From assembly GCF_018734325.1 (NCBI RefSeq), contig NZ_CP073754.1, positions 3,224,001-3,288,000 of the forward strand: a DNA stretch of 64,000 bases, in the 5' to 3' direction. Of this stretch, positions 8,641-16,520 are shown in pieces. The notes under the pieces were generated by a model. That model was not told where the DNA came from. It did not search any database and was given only the letters and a program-made list of their open reading frames with translations. The position numbers and the translations under genes were made by a program. Numbering within the stretch: the first letter of the stretch is position 1; each line of letters starts with the position of its first letter. The stretch is from Methylomonas paludis (GTDB lineage: Bacteria; Pseudomonadota; Gammaproteobacteria; Methylococcales; Methylomonadaceae).

Positions 8641-9648
8641 ATGACCGATGAAAAACAAACCAGGTTACACCGGGGTAACCATTCTAAATCCATCCGGAAT
8701 TTCGGCATCGGCAGCCGCAATCTTTTGCGCGCTGGAAAAATATGCTCGCAGCAATCGGAAAAGTCATTTTCCACCCGTGGCACTTTGGCTGATCGCTGGA
8801 CGGTATTCGCGAAATGGCTGGGGGCCGAATATAGAATCGGCAAGATGGAAAACATCACGCCGGATCACCTGATTGCCTATGGCCGGCATTTAAATAGCCG
8901 CATCGAGCAAGGCGAACTGAAGCCGTCAACTGCTCAGCTTTATGTTTCGGCGGTAAACAGTGTTCTGATAACCGCCACGGCAGGCAATTGGAAGACAGTC
9001 AGTCCAACCAAGGACTGCGGCATTCCGAAACGGAAATACCTGCCGGAATCAAGCAAAGCTCTTCCACAGTCACAACACGATCAAGTTATTGCCGAATTGG
9101 CTGAACAGACAGAGGAACCGCTAGACCAGCGTGTAATCGTCCTGCTGAATTTACAGCGAACGCTGGGACTGCGCTTTAAGGAGTCAGCATTACTGGATGC
9201 GAGGCAGGCTTTACTACAAGCCGGTAAAACCGGAACCGTTAGCATTCTCACCGGCACCAAGGGCGGCAAACGCCGAGATGTTCCGGTCAGTAGTGAAGCA
9301 AAGTTAGCACTGAAACAAGCGGCCAATATCCAGGACGGACGCTCCATGATCCCAACCGACATGAGTTATGTGAAATTCCGGGAAGCCTGTTACGCCAAAG
9401 CCCAACAGCTTCAATTCAATTTCCATGCGCAGCGTCATCATTACGCCCAGCAACGCTATCATGAGTTAACCGGCGCACCGGCACCGATTAACACCGGCAT
9501 TCCCAGAAAGGACTGGCTAAATTATCTGGCCAGCTTTTTAAATGTAGGTTCAGCAACTGCCGAAGCCATAGACCATAAAGCCCGATTACAACTATCGACC
9601 GAATTAGGTCACAACCGGCTGGAGGTGGTTAGTGTCTACATTGGTTAA
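8641..9648 (+). CDS. Tyrosine recombinase (integrase-domain protein)
   Basis: About 335 residues. The N-terminal half is a SAM-like core-binding domain ('TLADRWTVFAKWLG', 'STAQLYVSAVNSVL'). The C-terminal half is the catalytic domain: first Arg in 'LGLRFKESALL', HxxR in 'FHAQRHHYAQQRY', then 'ELGHNRLEVVSVYIG' with the His and the nucleophilic Tyr three residues from the end. This is the integrase_1 group found on plasmids and integrative elements, not the P4 group. AGGA lies 8 bases before ATG 8641. It overlaps the next gene by 17 bases. Confidence 0.85.
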   Translation: MTDEKQTRLHRGNHSKSIRNFGIGSRNLLRAGKICSQQSEKSFSTRGTLADRWTVFAKWLGAEYRIGKMENITPDHLIAYGRHLNSRIEQGELKPSTAQLYVSAVNSVLITATAGNWKTVSPTKDCGIPKRKYLPESSKALPQSQHDQVIAELAEQTEEPLDQRVIVLLNLQRTLGLRFKESALLDARQALLQAGKTGTVSILTGTKGGKRRDVPVSSEAKLALKQAANIQDGRSMIPTDMSYVKFREACYAKAQQLQFNFHAQRHHYAQQRYHELTGAPAPINTGIPRKDWLNYLASFLNVGSATAEAIDHKARLQLSTELGHNRLEVVSVYIG

Positions 9649-10246
9649 TCAAATCCACACCCTCGCGCACCAATACGTGCGTAGCGGTTCCAAGGAAAAT
9701 CGCCGGTTGCAGGTTGGCAGAATGATCAAGTTCGTCGAATTCATCGAGCAATCCGAACAACTGCACAATCTGCACGAAGTCGGCAAACGTCATGTTATCC
9801 AATTCTGGAAAGCCCACCGCGACATGGCGCAAAAAACTGCTAACGCCTATTGGTTAGCCATATGCGTGATCTGGCAATGGAGCAATAAACCCGGAACGCC
9901 GCCAAAACCGAATCTATTTGTCCAGCTTACCCAGGATAAAACAGCAGAAACCGTACAGGAGCACAAAACGGAAATTAGCCAGGTAATCACATATTTAAAC
10001 AATACGTCCGTATTGCCCAGCCTTGAAGAAATCAGTATTTACCTAGAACAGCAAAGGCATAACCAAAAATTAACACTGGAAGCAGTAAACAAAGTAACAG
10101 GCATCAGCATAAAAACCATTGCAGACATCGAGTCCGGCAAAGCCCAAGTCCATTACGTCGATTTAGCTTGCCTAAGCCAATTTTACGCAAATCGGCAAAA
10201 CAAATTTCCGGCAAATCTAACAGAAAAGGATTCCAGCTATGAGTGA
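9632..10246 (+). CDS. Recombinase core-binding-like domain fused to XRE helix-turn-helix
   Basis: 204 residues from a GTG start inside the end of the recombinase gene; GGAGGTGG lies a few bases upstream. Residues about 1-90 resemble the SAM-like DNA-binding domain of tyrosine recombinases ('GRMIKFVEFIEQSE', 'ANAYWLAICVIWQW') but no catalytic domain follows. Residues about 125-195 form an XRE-type helix-turn-helix ('LTLEAVNKVTGISIKTIADIE'-like). It may be an accessory directionality or regulatory factor for the upstream recombinase. This role is inference. Confidence 0.6.
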   Translation: MSTLVNQIHTLAHQYVRSGSKENRRLQVGRMIKFVEFIEQSEQLHNLHEVGKRHVIQFWKAHRDMAQKTANAYWLAICVIWQWSNKPGTPPKPNLFVQLTQDKTAETVQEHKTEISQVITYLNNTSVLPSLEEISIYLEQQRHNQKLTLEAVNKVTGISIKTIADIESGKAQVHYVDLACLSQFYANRQNKFPANLTEKDSSYE

Positions 10247-11492
10247 AATCAATATCGGCGGTACGCTAATCGAATTTGGGCTATTGGCCGATTCGGAAAA
10301 CCATTTTGCCCAACAACTGATGGCCAGATATCACAGAGGCCTGGTGCATCCTTACTGCAATTGCCTAGACGATAAGGAATGCCGGGAAATTGTTATTAGA
10401 AAACGCTCTTACTACTTCCCATCAAGAAAAGGCAACACCAGCGGCAACCATGCTCCCTGGTGTACGCTATACCTCAATCCTGCATTGACCAAATACAGTA
10501 AAGACAACCAACCGGCTATTATTGAAAATGGCGATAGGCTGGATGTCAAAATCAAAACGAATTTAACCATCATCACCGATCCAAAGCCAAAAGTATCTAA
10601 AATCTATGGCAGCGAGGCTACAGCGAATAAAACCAAGACCCGTGCCAGCATAACGCTACTTGGTTTTTTACACTTATGCTGGCAAAAAGCCTACTTGAAC
10701 AACTGGAATGCTAACTGCAGATCCAATCGCGGTATTAATTCGGTAGCATCCAATATTAACAAAATCGCCAATACCATTTCCGTTAGCAAACAGGAACTTT
10801 CCAATAAATTGGTCATTCCGCACTGGGTCTTCCGTGAAGATGACAATCAAATCAGAGATAAAGAATACTGGGATAAAACCAGGGAAAAAAGCATTGCCGA
10901 AAACCAGCAGACTCTCTACGATAATACTTCCTATTCTGGTAAAGCGGCTATAGTCATAGGCGTCGTCAACCGCCTGGTCAAATCCAGAATGGACAATGGC
11001 AACATTGGCGTATCCATTCAGCTACTGGACAAACTGCTATGGATGCCGGCGGAAATTGCTAAAAAAGCGGAATACAGTTTCGGCCAACTGCTTTCCGAAA
11101 TCGGCAAACCGGACAGGCACATCATCGCCATTTGTACGGTTTTCCGATCAAAGGATTATTATGCCATAGGCGAAATTGCCCTGATGCGCACTAACAAGCA
11201 GTTTATCCCTGTCGATTCCAGCTATGAACTGCAGGTAGCCGACAAATTGATTGATGAATGCCGGGCATTCACCAAACCGCTAAAGCTGGGCGATGATCCT
11301 TACTTGCCGGACTTTGTGCTAAATGATTGCCGGGGAAAATGGGTGCTGGAGGTATTTGGTGTAACTGGCGATGAGAAATACCATATACGCAAACTGGAAA
11401 AAATCCAGTATTACCATGACAAACACATGCAATGCTGGCGATGGTCGCCGGAATCTGACAGAGGTATTCCTTCATTTCCATCTAATGAATAG
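10239..11492 (+). CDS. DUF1173-like protein with possible nuclease core
   Basis: 417 residues resembling DUF1173: N-terminal 'HPYCNCLDDKECREIVI' and 'NHAPWCTLYL', Cys/His-rich and probably zinc-binding, then a long variable middle. Near the C-terminus 'YLPDFVLND' and 'WVLEVFG' form a D-x(n)-E pattern compatible with a PD-(D/E)XK-type core, though the final Lys is not clear. It overlaps the preceding gene by 8 bases, so the three genes are one unit. DUF1173 proteins are found on mobile elements; function unknown. Confidence 0.65.
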   Translation: MSEINIGGTLIEFGLLADSENHFAQQLMARYHRGLVHPYCNCLDDKECREIVIRKRSYYFPSRKGNTSGNHAPWCTLYLNPALTKYSKDNQPAIIENGDRLDVKIKTNLTIITDPKPKVSKIYGSEATANKTKTRASITLLGFLHLCWQKAYLNNWNANCRSNRGINSVASNINKIANTISVSKQELSNKLVIPHWVFREDDNQIRDKEYWDKTREKSIAENQQTLYDNTSYSGKAAIVIGVVNRLVKSRMDNGNIGVSIQLLDKLLWMPAEIAKKAEYSFGQLLSEIGKPDRHIIAICTVFRSKDYYAIGEIALMRTNKQFIPVDSSYELQVADKLIDECRAFTKPLKLGDDPYLPDFVLNDCRGKWVLEVFGVTGDEKYHIRKLEKIQYYHDKHMQCWRWSPESDRGIPSFPSNE

Positions 11493-11705
11493 AAGACGAT
11501 TGGTTACTGGCGGCATATAGGACTTGCATCAGGTGTGAAAATCTAGATTCAATCTGAAAACTCTGGAAACTGATTGAGATTTGACCAGACACTGACAGGA
11601 AATGGTCGGACACTTTGCGTAATTCAAAGATTTTAGCGTATATCCGCTGCAGCCACATAAGATGAAGCTAAACGTCTGTGTTGATGGTGTTGTAAACTGC
11701 ATTAT

Positions 11706-12338
11706 TCATTGCACAACAAACTCACCATCTGCTTTACCAACAATAACTCGTGGAGGTGTGCCGTTGCAAGGGGCTTCGACAACCCAAACCCCTGAGAACT
11801 CTGGTGCGCGAATCGTTGTGAAATGCCAAGATAACAAGGAACGAGTTGCCGCAATTACTTCTGGGAGGTCTTTAGCAAGATTGTTTAGTCCTTTGTCGTC
11901 ACCCCATGGATTGTCAGAGTGTAAATACTTTCCCAAACGATCATAGAATTTTTCGAATTTATCTTTTGTGAGGGATTTATCTTCTCGTCGATCAAAATGC
12001 CAATGGCCTGGAGATACGTTAATAGGAGCGGAAGCCGGTTGAGGGTAGAAATCGGGATTTATCTTAGCTAGAAATTGCAGGATCGATCTAGCATTAAAAT
12101 CTTTTGTGTAGTCTGTATTCTTTTCCGCTTGTGCACGATATTCAGCATACTGAACTTTGTTTGGAGCAATAGCAGCGTAGGCTACAGCTTCTAAAGCTTT
12201 TCGCATTTGCAGTATCCCTGACTCCAGAATAAACACATCCTTGGACTCGCCGTAGGAACTCACGAAACCCTCGCTTGCCGTAAGCCTAGCCAGTGCTTCG
12301 CTTATTTTTGCGAGGTAGATTGTCTGAAGCTCTGTCAT
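11706..12338 (-). CDS. Hypothetical protein, possible HEPN fold
   Basis: 210 residues with no confident family. The N-terminal half is helical ('ILESGILQMRKALEAVAYAAI'). Near residue 133 'YDRLGKYLHSDNPW' has Arg and His five residues apart, resembling the HEPN R-X4-6-H RNase motif. The last 45 residues look like a small beta domain. It is a single minus-strand gene in the island. Could be an RNase toxin or effector, but this rests on a short motif. Confidence 0.5.
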   Translation of the reverse strand: MTELQTIYLAKISEALARLTASEGFVSSYGESKDVFILESGILQMRKALEAVAYAAIAPNKVQYAEYRAQAEKNTDYTKDFNARSILQFLAKINPDFYPQPASAPINVSPGHWHFDRREDKSLTKDKFEKFYDRLGKYLHSDNPWGDDKGLNNLAKDLPEVIAATRSLLSWHFTTIRAPEFSGVWVVEAPCNGTPPRVIVGKADGEFVVQ

Positions 12339-12446
12339 ACACTAAAACCATGTAGCTAACGCTGTTTTAATAGACATGGGCCAATAGACTACATTAAACA
12401 GTGCACCGTAACACCGCATCCGGTAGAAAATATGTTTTGCAACTCC

Positions 12447-12818
12447 CTATTCATTGCCACGACCTTCCTTATGCCACTCGCGCTGGCTTTCTGGAAGCAG
12501 CAGCGGTACGGCAAATTGAATGCGGCTGACCGTAGTGTCCTTGGATGCCGCCTCGCCTTTCGCGCCAAACTGAATGGACAAAACTCGTATGCCCCCACTG
12601 CCTTCGACTTTGTCTGAATCCTCTGCGGTGATGGCGACATCAAAGTCAACTATGGTCGACTTTAGTCTTGCGCTCGCAGAGAACCGAGGATGATCCGCAT
12701 ACTTGTGACCACCATCTCCGGCTGGAACGATAAACGCCCCACCATTCGGCTCTTGGGCGTCTCGAACCCCGTCGACGATCTGCGTCAGCGTTTCCTTGAT
12801 GAACTCGCGCAACTGCAT
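12447..12818 (-). CDS. Conserved hypothetical protein
   Basis: 123 residues: N-terminal amphipathic helix 'LREFIKETLTQIVDGVRDAQ', then beta-like strands ('STIVDFDVAIT', 'GGIRVLSIQFG', 'VSRIQFAVPLLLP'). It looks like a small alpha-plus-beta domain seen in accessory regions, but I cannot name a family. No signal peptide. It lies 108 bases upstream of the start of the possible HEPN gene on the same strand, so the two might be co-transcribed. Confidence 0.5.
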   Translation of the reverse strand: MQLREFIKETLTQIVDGVRDAQEPNGGAFIVPAGDGGHKYADHPRFSASARLKSTIVDFDVAITAEDSDKVEGSGGIRVLSIQFGAKGEAASKDTTVSRIQFAVPLLLPESQREWHKEGRGNE

Positions 12819-13174
12819 AATTCCTCCATCGAGTATATTTAAGTTGGCATGTATTTAAATAGTTAATCGTATATGTACCACGAAACTAGCTTATCCTCAA
12901 TAAAATATTAATCTATAAGGATTTTCCCCTACTGCATGCCATCCGATCCTCTGATAATTAGCTACAGGTTAAGACTAGATCGTCAGCATGCAATAGAATA
13001 GTGGGATTGTCTAGAATGTTCGACAGTACTATTTTGTCCGGCCACAGAGAACTAACGCCCCGAACTAAACTGCTATAACGGCAGGGATCGCTATCTATAG
13101 CAGCCATAACCGGGTCATTTGTTGAGGCTATGAGGATGAGCCATATTGCCAAATTCTTGTTTCTATGAAATAAT
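12819..13174. other. Intergenic region upstream of retron
   Basis: 356 bases, AT-rich, with no recognised gene (a 64-codon minus-strand frame at 12958-13152 has no recognisable product). It must contain the promoter of the retron ncRNA, which begins near 13172. Confidence 0.5.
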
Positions 13175-13341
13175 TTACCTTCAATTACGCGTTGATAGTT
13201 CTTCCAAATAAGACTATCTGTGTCGGGCGATTCGCCAGACCGTACTTAAGTGGGACACCATCTACGTCATGAATTCGGCCTCGCCGAACTCGTGCGGTGG
13301 CTCAATTTCGGCGAGGCCGAATTCATGACTATTTAAGGTAA
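13175..13341 (+). ncRNA. Retron msr-msd non-coding RNA (predicted)
   Basis: Flanking a1/a2 pairing: TTACCTT at 13175-13181 pairs with AAGGTAA at 13335-13341, continuing as AAT with ATT after one mismatch. Inside are two small msr-type hairpins (GATAGT..ACTATC, 13194-13218; GGCG/CGCC near 13225-13236). Then follows a long msd hairpin of two perfect 23-base arms (13266-13288 and 13307-13329) with an 18-base loop. The effector and RT genes follow directly. The branching guanosine is probably just after a1 but cannot be assigned with certainty. Confidence 0.8.
13266..13329. repeat. msd long hairpin (23-bp perfect inverted repeat)
   Basis: Arms of 23 bases begin GTCATGAATTCGGCC and are fully complementary, with an 18-base loop. 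This is the segment expected to be reverse transcribed into msDNA. Confidence 0.85.
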
Positions 13342-13348
13342 TTGATCT

Positions 13349-14260
13349 TTGTCTACCAATGTCGTCGAAATTTTCAAGGCAGCTGTAAGCCCTCTAAACG
13401 CGCGCATTGATCAGTTGCCCCCGATAATTTTGGTTTTTGGTGGACAACTAGGAGGATCAAACAAGTCAGCTCGTCAAATATTCATCAATTGGATATCGAT
13501 AAATAAACCAACCATCTCAGATCAAATTAGAACACCTGAGCAGTTCGAAGACTGGAACAACTTTGCTGGGTATAGCAATCTAGTCGATTTTGAAATTGAT
13601 GCTGGTCACCTGACAAAAGCAATTATCCTCTTTTCTGAGAGTGAGGGGGCATATGCCGAATTGGGATCATTTTGCACAGATCCCATTCTCTCGGAACGAC
13701 TATTTGTAGCAATTGAGAAGAAATATTACGAAGCGCCTTCTTTCATAGCAAATGGGCCGATCAAAAAGATTGAACTGCACCATGACCATTCCGTTTGTGT
13801 TCTCGACACATTAGATCCAACAAAAGTTTGTCCTCAACTTCCCGACCTAACTAGCGCTCTGGAGGAAAAGTTAGCGACTTTGCCAAAGACACTTGGGTTT
13901 CAACCTGATAGGCATAGAGATCAGTTTTTATTAATTGCCGACCTAATAGATTTATTTGGAGCACTCACTCAAAAGGAGCTATATGAGCTTATTCAAGTGA
14001 TGGGGGTGAAAATAGACTATGAACATCTAAGTCGAATAACAAGCCAGCTTTTACGGTTTGAGCTTATCAGGTTTGTCCCTGGTACAACAAAGAGGTTTTT
14101 TGTGGCTCCACCGGATCGAATTGCGTATTTGAACTATTCAGGACATCCTGGAGCGCCTGTTTTCGACAGGGGGCGCTTCAAATTACTGAAAGTTACTCCT
14201 TGGCTCAATGCTGATAAGTCGCGGCTAAAGGCATATCAAGAAATTCATCCGAAGGCATGA
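13349..14260 (+). CDS. Retron effector, nucleoside deoxyribosyltransferase-like plus winged helix
   Basis: 303 residues resembling the Ec86/St85-type (type II) retron effector. The N-terminal domain has the nucleoside 2-deoxyribosyltransferase-like pattern: 'PIILVFGGQ' and 'FSESEGAYAELGSF', with a Glu in the expected catalytic position. The C-terminal part (about residues 190-265) is a winged-helix DNA-binding domain. In known type II retrons the effector forms filaments with RT-msDNA and depletes nucleotides on phage attack. The TTG start follows the a2 sequence, and the AAGG of a2 would be its ribosome-binding site, so ncRNA folding could gate translation. Confidence 0.82.
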   Translation: MSTNVVEIFKAAVSPLNARIDQLPPIILVFGGQLGGSNKSARQIFINWISINKPTISDQIRTPEQFEDWNNFAGYSNLVDFEIDAGHLTKAIILFSESEGAYAELGSFCTDPILSERLFVAIEKKYYEAPSFIANGPIKKIELHHDHSVCVLDTLDPTKVCPQLPDLTSALEEKLATLPKTLGFQPDRHRDQFLLIADLIDLFGALTQKELYELIQVMGVKIDYEHLSRITSQLLRFELIRFVPGTTKRFFVAPPDRIAYLNYSGHPGAPVFDRGRFKLLKVTPWLNADKSRLKAYQEIHPKA

Positions 14261-14261
14261 T

Positions 14262-15185
14262 ATGAACGTTATCGAAATCATCCTTCACGAATTCCCGCTT
14301 GGACGGCAGGAAGTTGAGCGCCTGATCAGAACTGCACCATCTAGATACAAAGTGCATGAAATTGAAAAACGAAATGGTCGAGGAAAAAGGACCATTGCCC
14401 AGCCCACAGCGGAAATTAAACTGCTGCAAAGGTACTTGGTCGATCGCTATATTTCAAATCTTCCGGTTAATGACGCCGCAAAAGCCTATCGCTTGAATCA
14501 CAACATTCTTGACCATGCCTCTCCGCATGCGAAGAATCAGTATCTACTGAAATTGGATTTTAAGGATTTTTTCCCTTCAATTCGAGCGGTCGATTTTATT
14601 AAGCATCTCCGAAAATATTCGGCACTCAGTAGAGAAGATATGAAAACCTTATCGCGTGTCTTTTTTTGGCGGCCTAAAGGCCAAAGGGACTTGATACTTT
14701 CTATTGGTGCGCCTAGCTCACCTGCAATATCTAACACAATATTGTTTGACTTTGATTCTGCTGTCATTGAGCATTGCATAAAAAATGAAATTACTTACAC
14801 CCGATATGCTGACGACTTAGCCCTATCGACTAATCAACCGAATATTCTTAATGATGCGTATATTTTTGTCGAAATGCTTTGTCGCAGCTTAAAAACCCCC
14901 AAGCTTACTCTTAACGCGGACAAGACTGTTTTTACATCGAAAAAACATCATCGACAACTTACTGGTCTTGTGCTTTCAAATGCAGGAACAGCATCTATTG
15001 GGAGGGAAAAAAAACGTACAATTCGTGCCATGGCACATCATTACAAACAAGGGATATTGTCACAAGAAGAACACGGCAGGTTGCGTGGCTGGCTTGCCTT
15101 CATGATGTCAATTGATCGCGAATTTGTTACGACGATTGAAAAAATGATCGGGGAAGTTGCATTTCAAAAGTTAATGCAAGATTAA
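14262..15185 (+). CDS. Retron reverse transcriptase
   Basis: 307 residues. RT motif A is 'LKLDFKDFFPSI' (about residue 97), motif B 'GAPSSPAISN' (about 148), motif C 'YTRYADDLAL' with the YADD catalytic core (about 180), and 'QLTGLVLSN' corresponds to the VTG motif that recognises the cognate msr. The length fits compact retron RTs. It begins one base after the effector stop, so it is translationally coupled. It should use the upstream ncRNA as primer and template to make msDNA. Confidence 0.92.
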   Translation: MNVIEIILHEFPLGRQEVERLIRTAPSRYKVHEIEKRNGRGKRTIAQPTAEIKLLQRYLVDRYISNLPVNDAAKAYRLNHNILDHASPHAKNQYLLKLDFKDFFPSIRAVDFIKHLRKYSALSREDMKTLSRVFFWRPKGQRDLILSIGAPSSPAISNTILFDFDSAVIEHCIKNEITYTRYADDLALSTNQPNILNDAYIFVEMLCRSLKTPKLTLNADKTVFTSKKHHRQLTGLVLSNAGTASIGREKKRTIRAMAHHYKQGILSQEEHGRLRGWLAFMMSIDREFVTTIEKMIGEVAFQKLMQD

Positions 15186-15200
15186 ACAAAAGATTACAGG

Positions 15201-15236
15201 GTAAGAATCGAGGCAACCATCAGATTGAATTCTTAC
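15201..15236. terminator. Possible terminator hairpin after the retron
   Basis: Inverted repeat GTAAGAAT...ATTCTTAC with a 20-base loop, followed by a short AT-rich stretch, 15 bases after the RT stop. Weak as an intrinsic terminator because the stem is AT-rich. Confidence 0.35.
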
Positions 15237-15321
15237 TTATTCAGGCTTAGCAAGCCAGCACCATCAAGATTAGCCAGTTTGGCTTTGACAACACTCCACA
15301 AGACAGAGTTTTTCTTGGTGC

Positions 15322-16392
15322 TCACTCTTCATCATTTTCTGATTTGTGTTCAGACTCGACCTGCTTGATGATTCTGTCGAAATCACTCTCAAACAGCCGA
15401 TCCTGCACGATGCGGTATTTCTCAAATTCACTTTCCGCATGCGCCTTGGCGATTTCTGCCGTGACTTTTCCGGCGTCTTGTAAAACCTCCCGGTCTGTTG
15501 CTTCGATGAATCGGTTTAGGCGGGTTTCCCAATCCTGCATCGTCATCGGAATCTGCCGCAGTGCCATGTCCTCGGCCACGTCCAGATAAGCTGAAACTAG
15601 CCGCTGCAATTGTGCCATTTCATTTTCGGTCAAATAGTTTTTGGCGACTACTACGTCGAATTTCTGAATTTTACCACCGGGTGCATCCTTCCAGGTTGCC
15701 AGACCCATATTGTCTTTTTCGGCATCGGCGCGCTGGTAGATGACCTCTGTCGCCGTCTGTCCATGAATAGCCCAATGCAGTTTGTTTTGTACGGTAGCAA
15801 AAAAACGCTTGGTGGCCTGCGCCGTGACATCGTAGTCAATTGAGGTGGCGTAAATGTCGGTGATTTTTTGGTAGAATTTGCGCTCGGACAGGCGGATTTC
15901 CCGAATGCGCTGTAACTGTTCTTCAAAATAGCGCTTGTTGAGTATTGAGCCGTCATTCTTCAGACGCTCATCATCCATCACAAAGCCTTTGATGGTGAAC
16001 GTCTCAATGATAGTGTTCGCCCATTTGCGGAACTGAACCGCGCGTTCGGAGTTAACCTTGTAGCCAACGGCGATAGTCGCAGCAAGGCTGTAGTGCTTGG
16101 TTTCGTAATTTTTACCGTCTGCGGCAGTTATTCGAAAATTTCGAATAACTGAATTTTCTTCCAGTTCGCTGTCGGCAAACACTTTCTTAAGGTGGTAGTT
16201 GATGGTTTGGGTTTCAACGCCATACAACAGTCCCATCATTTTCTGCGTAAGCCAGACGTTTTCATCGGCATAAATAGCTTCAACGCCACCACTGCCGCTA
16301 GCCGCGACAAAGATCAGATATTCAGCCGCCGATGAACGGACAATAGAGCCCTCATTTTTTTTAGTAAATTGCGGTTGCTTATTCTTGCTCAT
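15322..16392 (-). CDS. rhuM: RhuM family protein
   Basis: 356 residues matching the RhuM ('virulence protein') family throughout: 'NVWLTQKMMGLLYGVETQTI' region near residue 45 (helix-turn-helix-like), 'YSLAATIAVGYKVNSERAVQFRKW', and 'LSERKFYQKITDIYATSIDYD'. Function is not firmly known; genes of this family are frequently embedded in type I restriction loci. Here it is the last gene of the hsd operon, coupled by an ATGA overlap to a tiny upstream frame. Confidence 0.85.
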   Translation of the reverse strand: MSKNKQPQFTKKNEGSIVRSSAAEYLIFVAASGSGGVEAIYADENVWLTQKMMGLLYGVETQTINYHLKKVFADSELEENSVIRNFRITAADGKNYETKHYSLAATIAVGYKVNSERAVQFRKWANTIIETFTIKGFVMDDERLKNDGSILNKRYFEEQLQRIREIRLSERKFYQKITDIYATSIDYDVTAQATKRFFATVQNKLHWAIHGQTATEVIYQRADAEKDNMGLATWKDAPGGKIQKFDVVVAKNYLTENEMAQLQRLVSAYLDVAEDMALRQIPMTMQDWETRLNRFIEATDREVLQDAGKVTAEIAKAHAESEFEKYRIVQDRLFESDFDRIIKQVESEHKSENDEE

Positions 16393-16520
16393 TCAAGCCC
16401 CTGTCTATTACCTGTGTATGGGAATGGTAAGCGTGTCGATGATTTGTTCACCAACCAGCCGGTGAAGACCAGAAGCTCAGCGGTACTGTTGCGGTTCAGC
16501 TTCTTGCTGTGGTCGGTCAT
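16389..16520 (-). pseudogene. Truncated RhuM-like N-terminal fragment
   Basis: 43-codon frame squeezed between the ATPase gene and rhuM; both junctions are ATGA overlaps. Its beginning, 'NRNSTAELLVFTG', resembles the start of RhuM proteins ('SSAAEYLIFVAAS' in the neighbour). It then loses similarity and stops. Probably a remnant of a second rhuM copy after deletion or frameshift, still translated as a coupling peptide. Confidence 0.5.

Noticed and set aside
12958-13152. 64-codon minus-strand frame upstream of the retron
   Set aside because: No recognisable product; region more likely holds the retron promoter.
13259-13330. Long inverted repeat considered as a terminator or IS end
   Set aside because: Its position between a1/a2 arms ahead of an RT operon fits a retron msd; no T tract or transposase is present.
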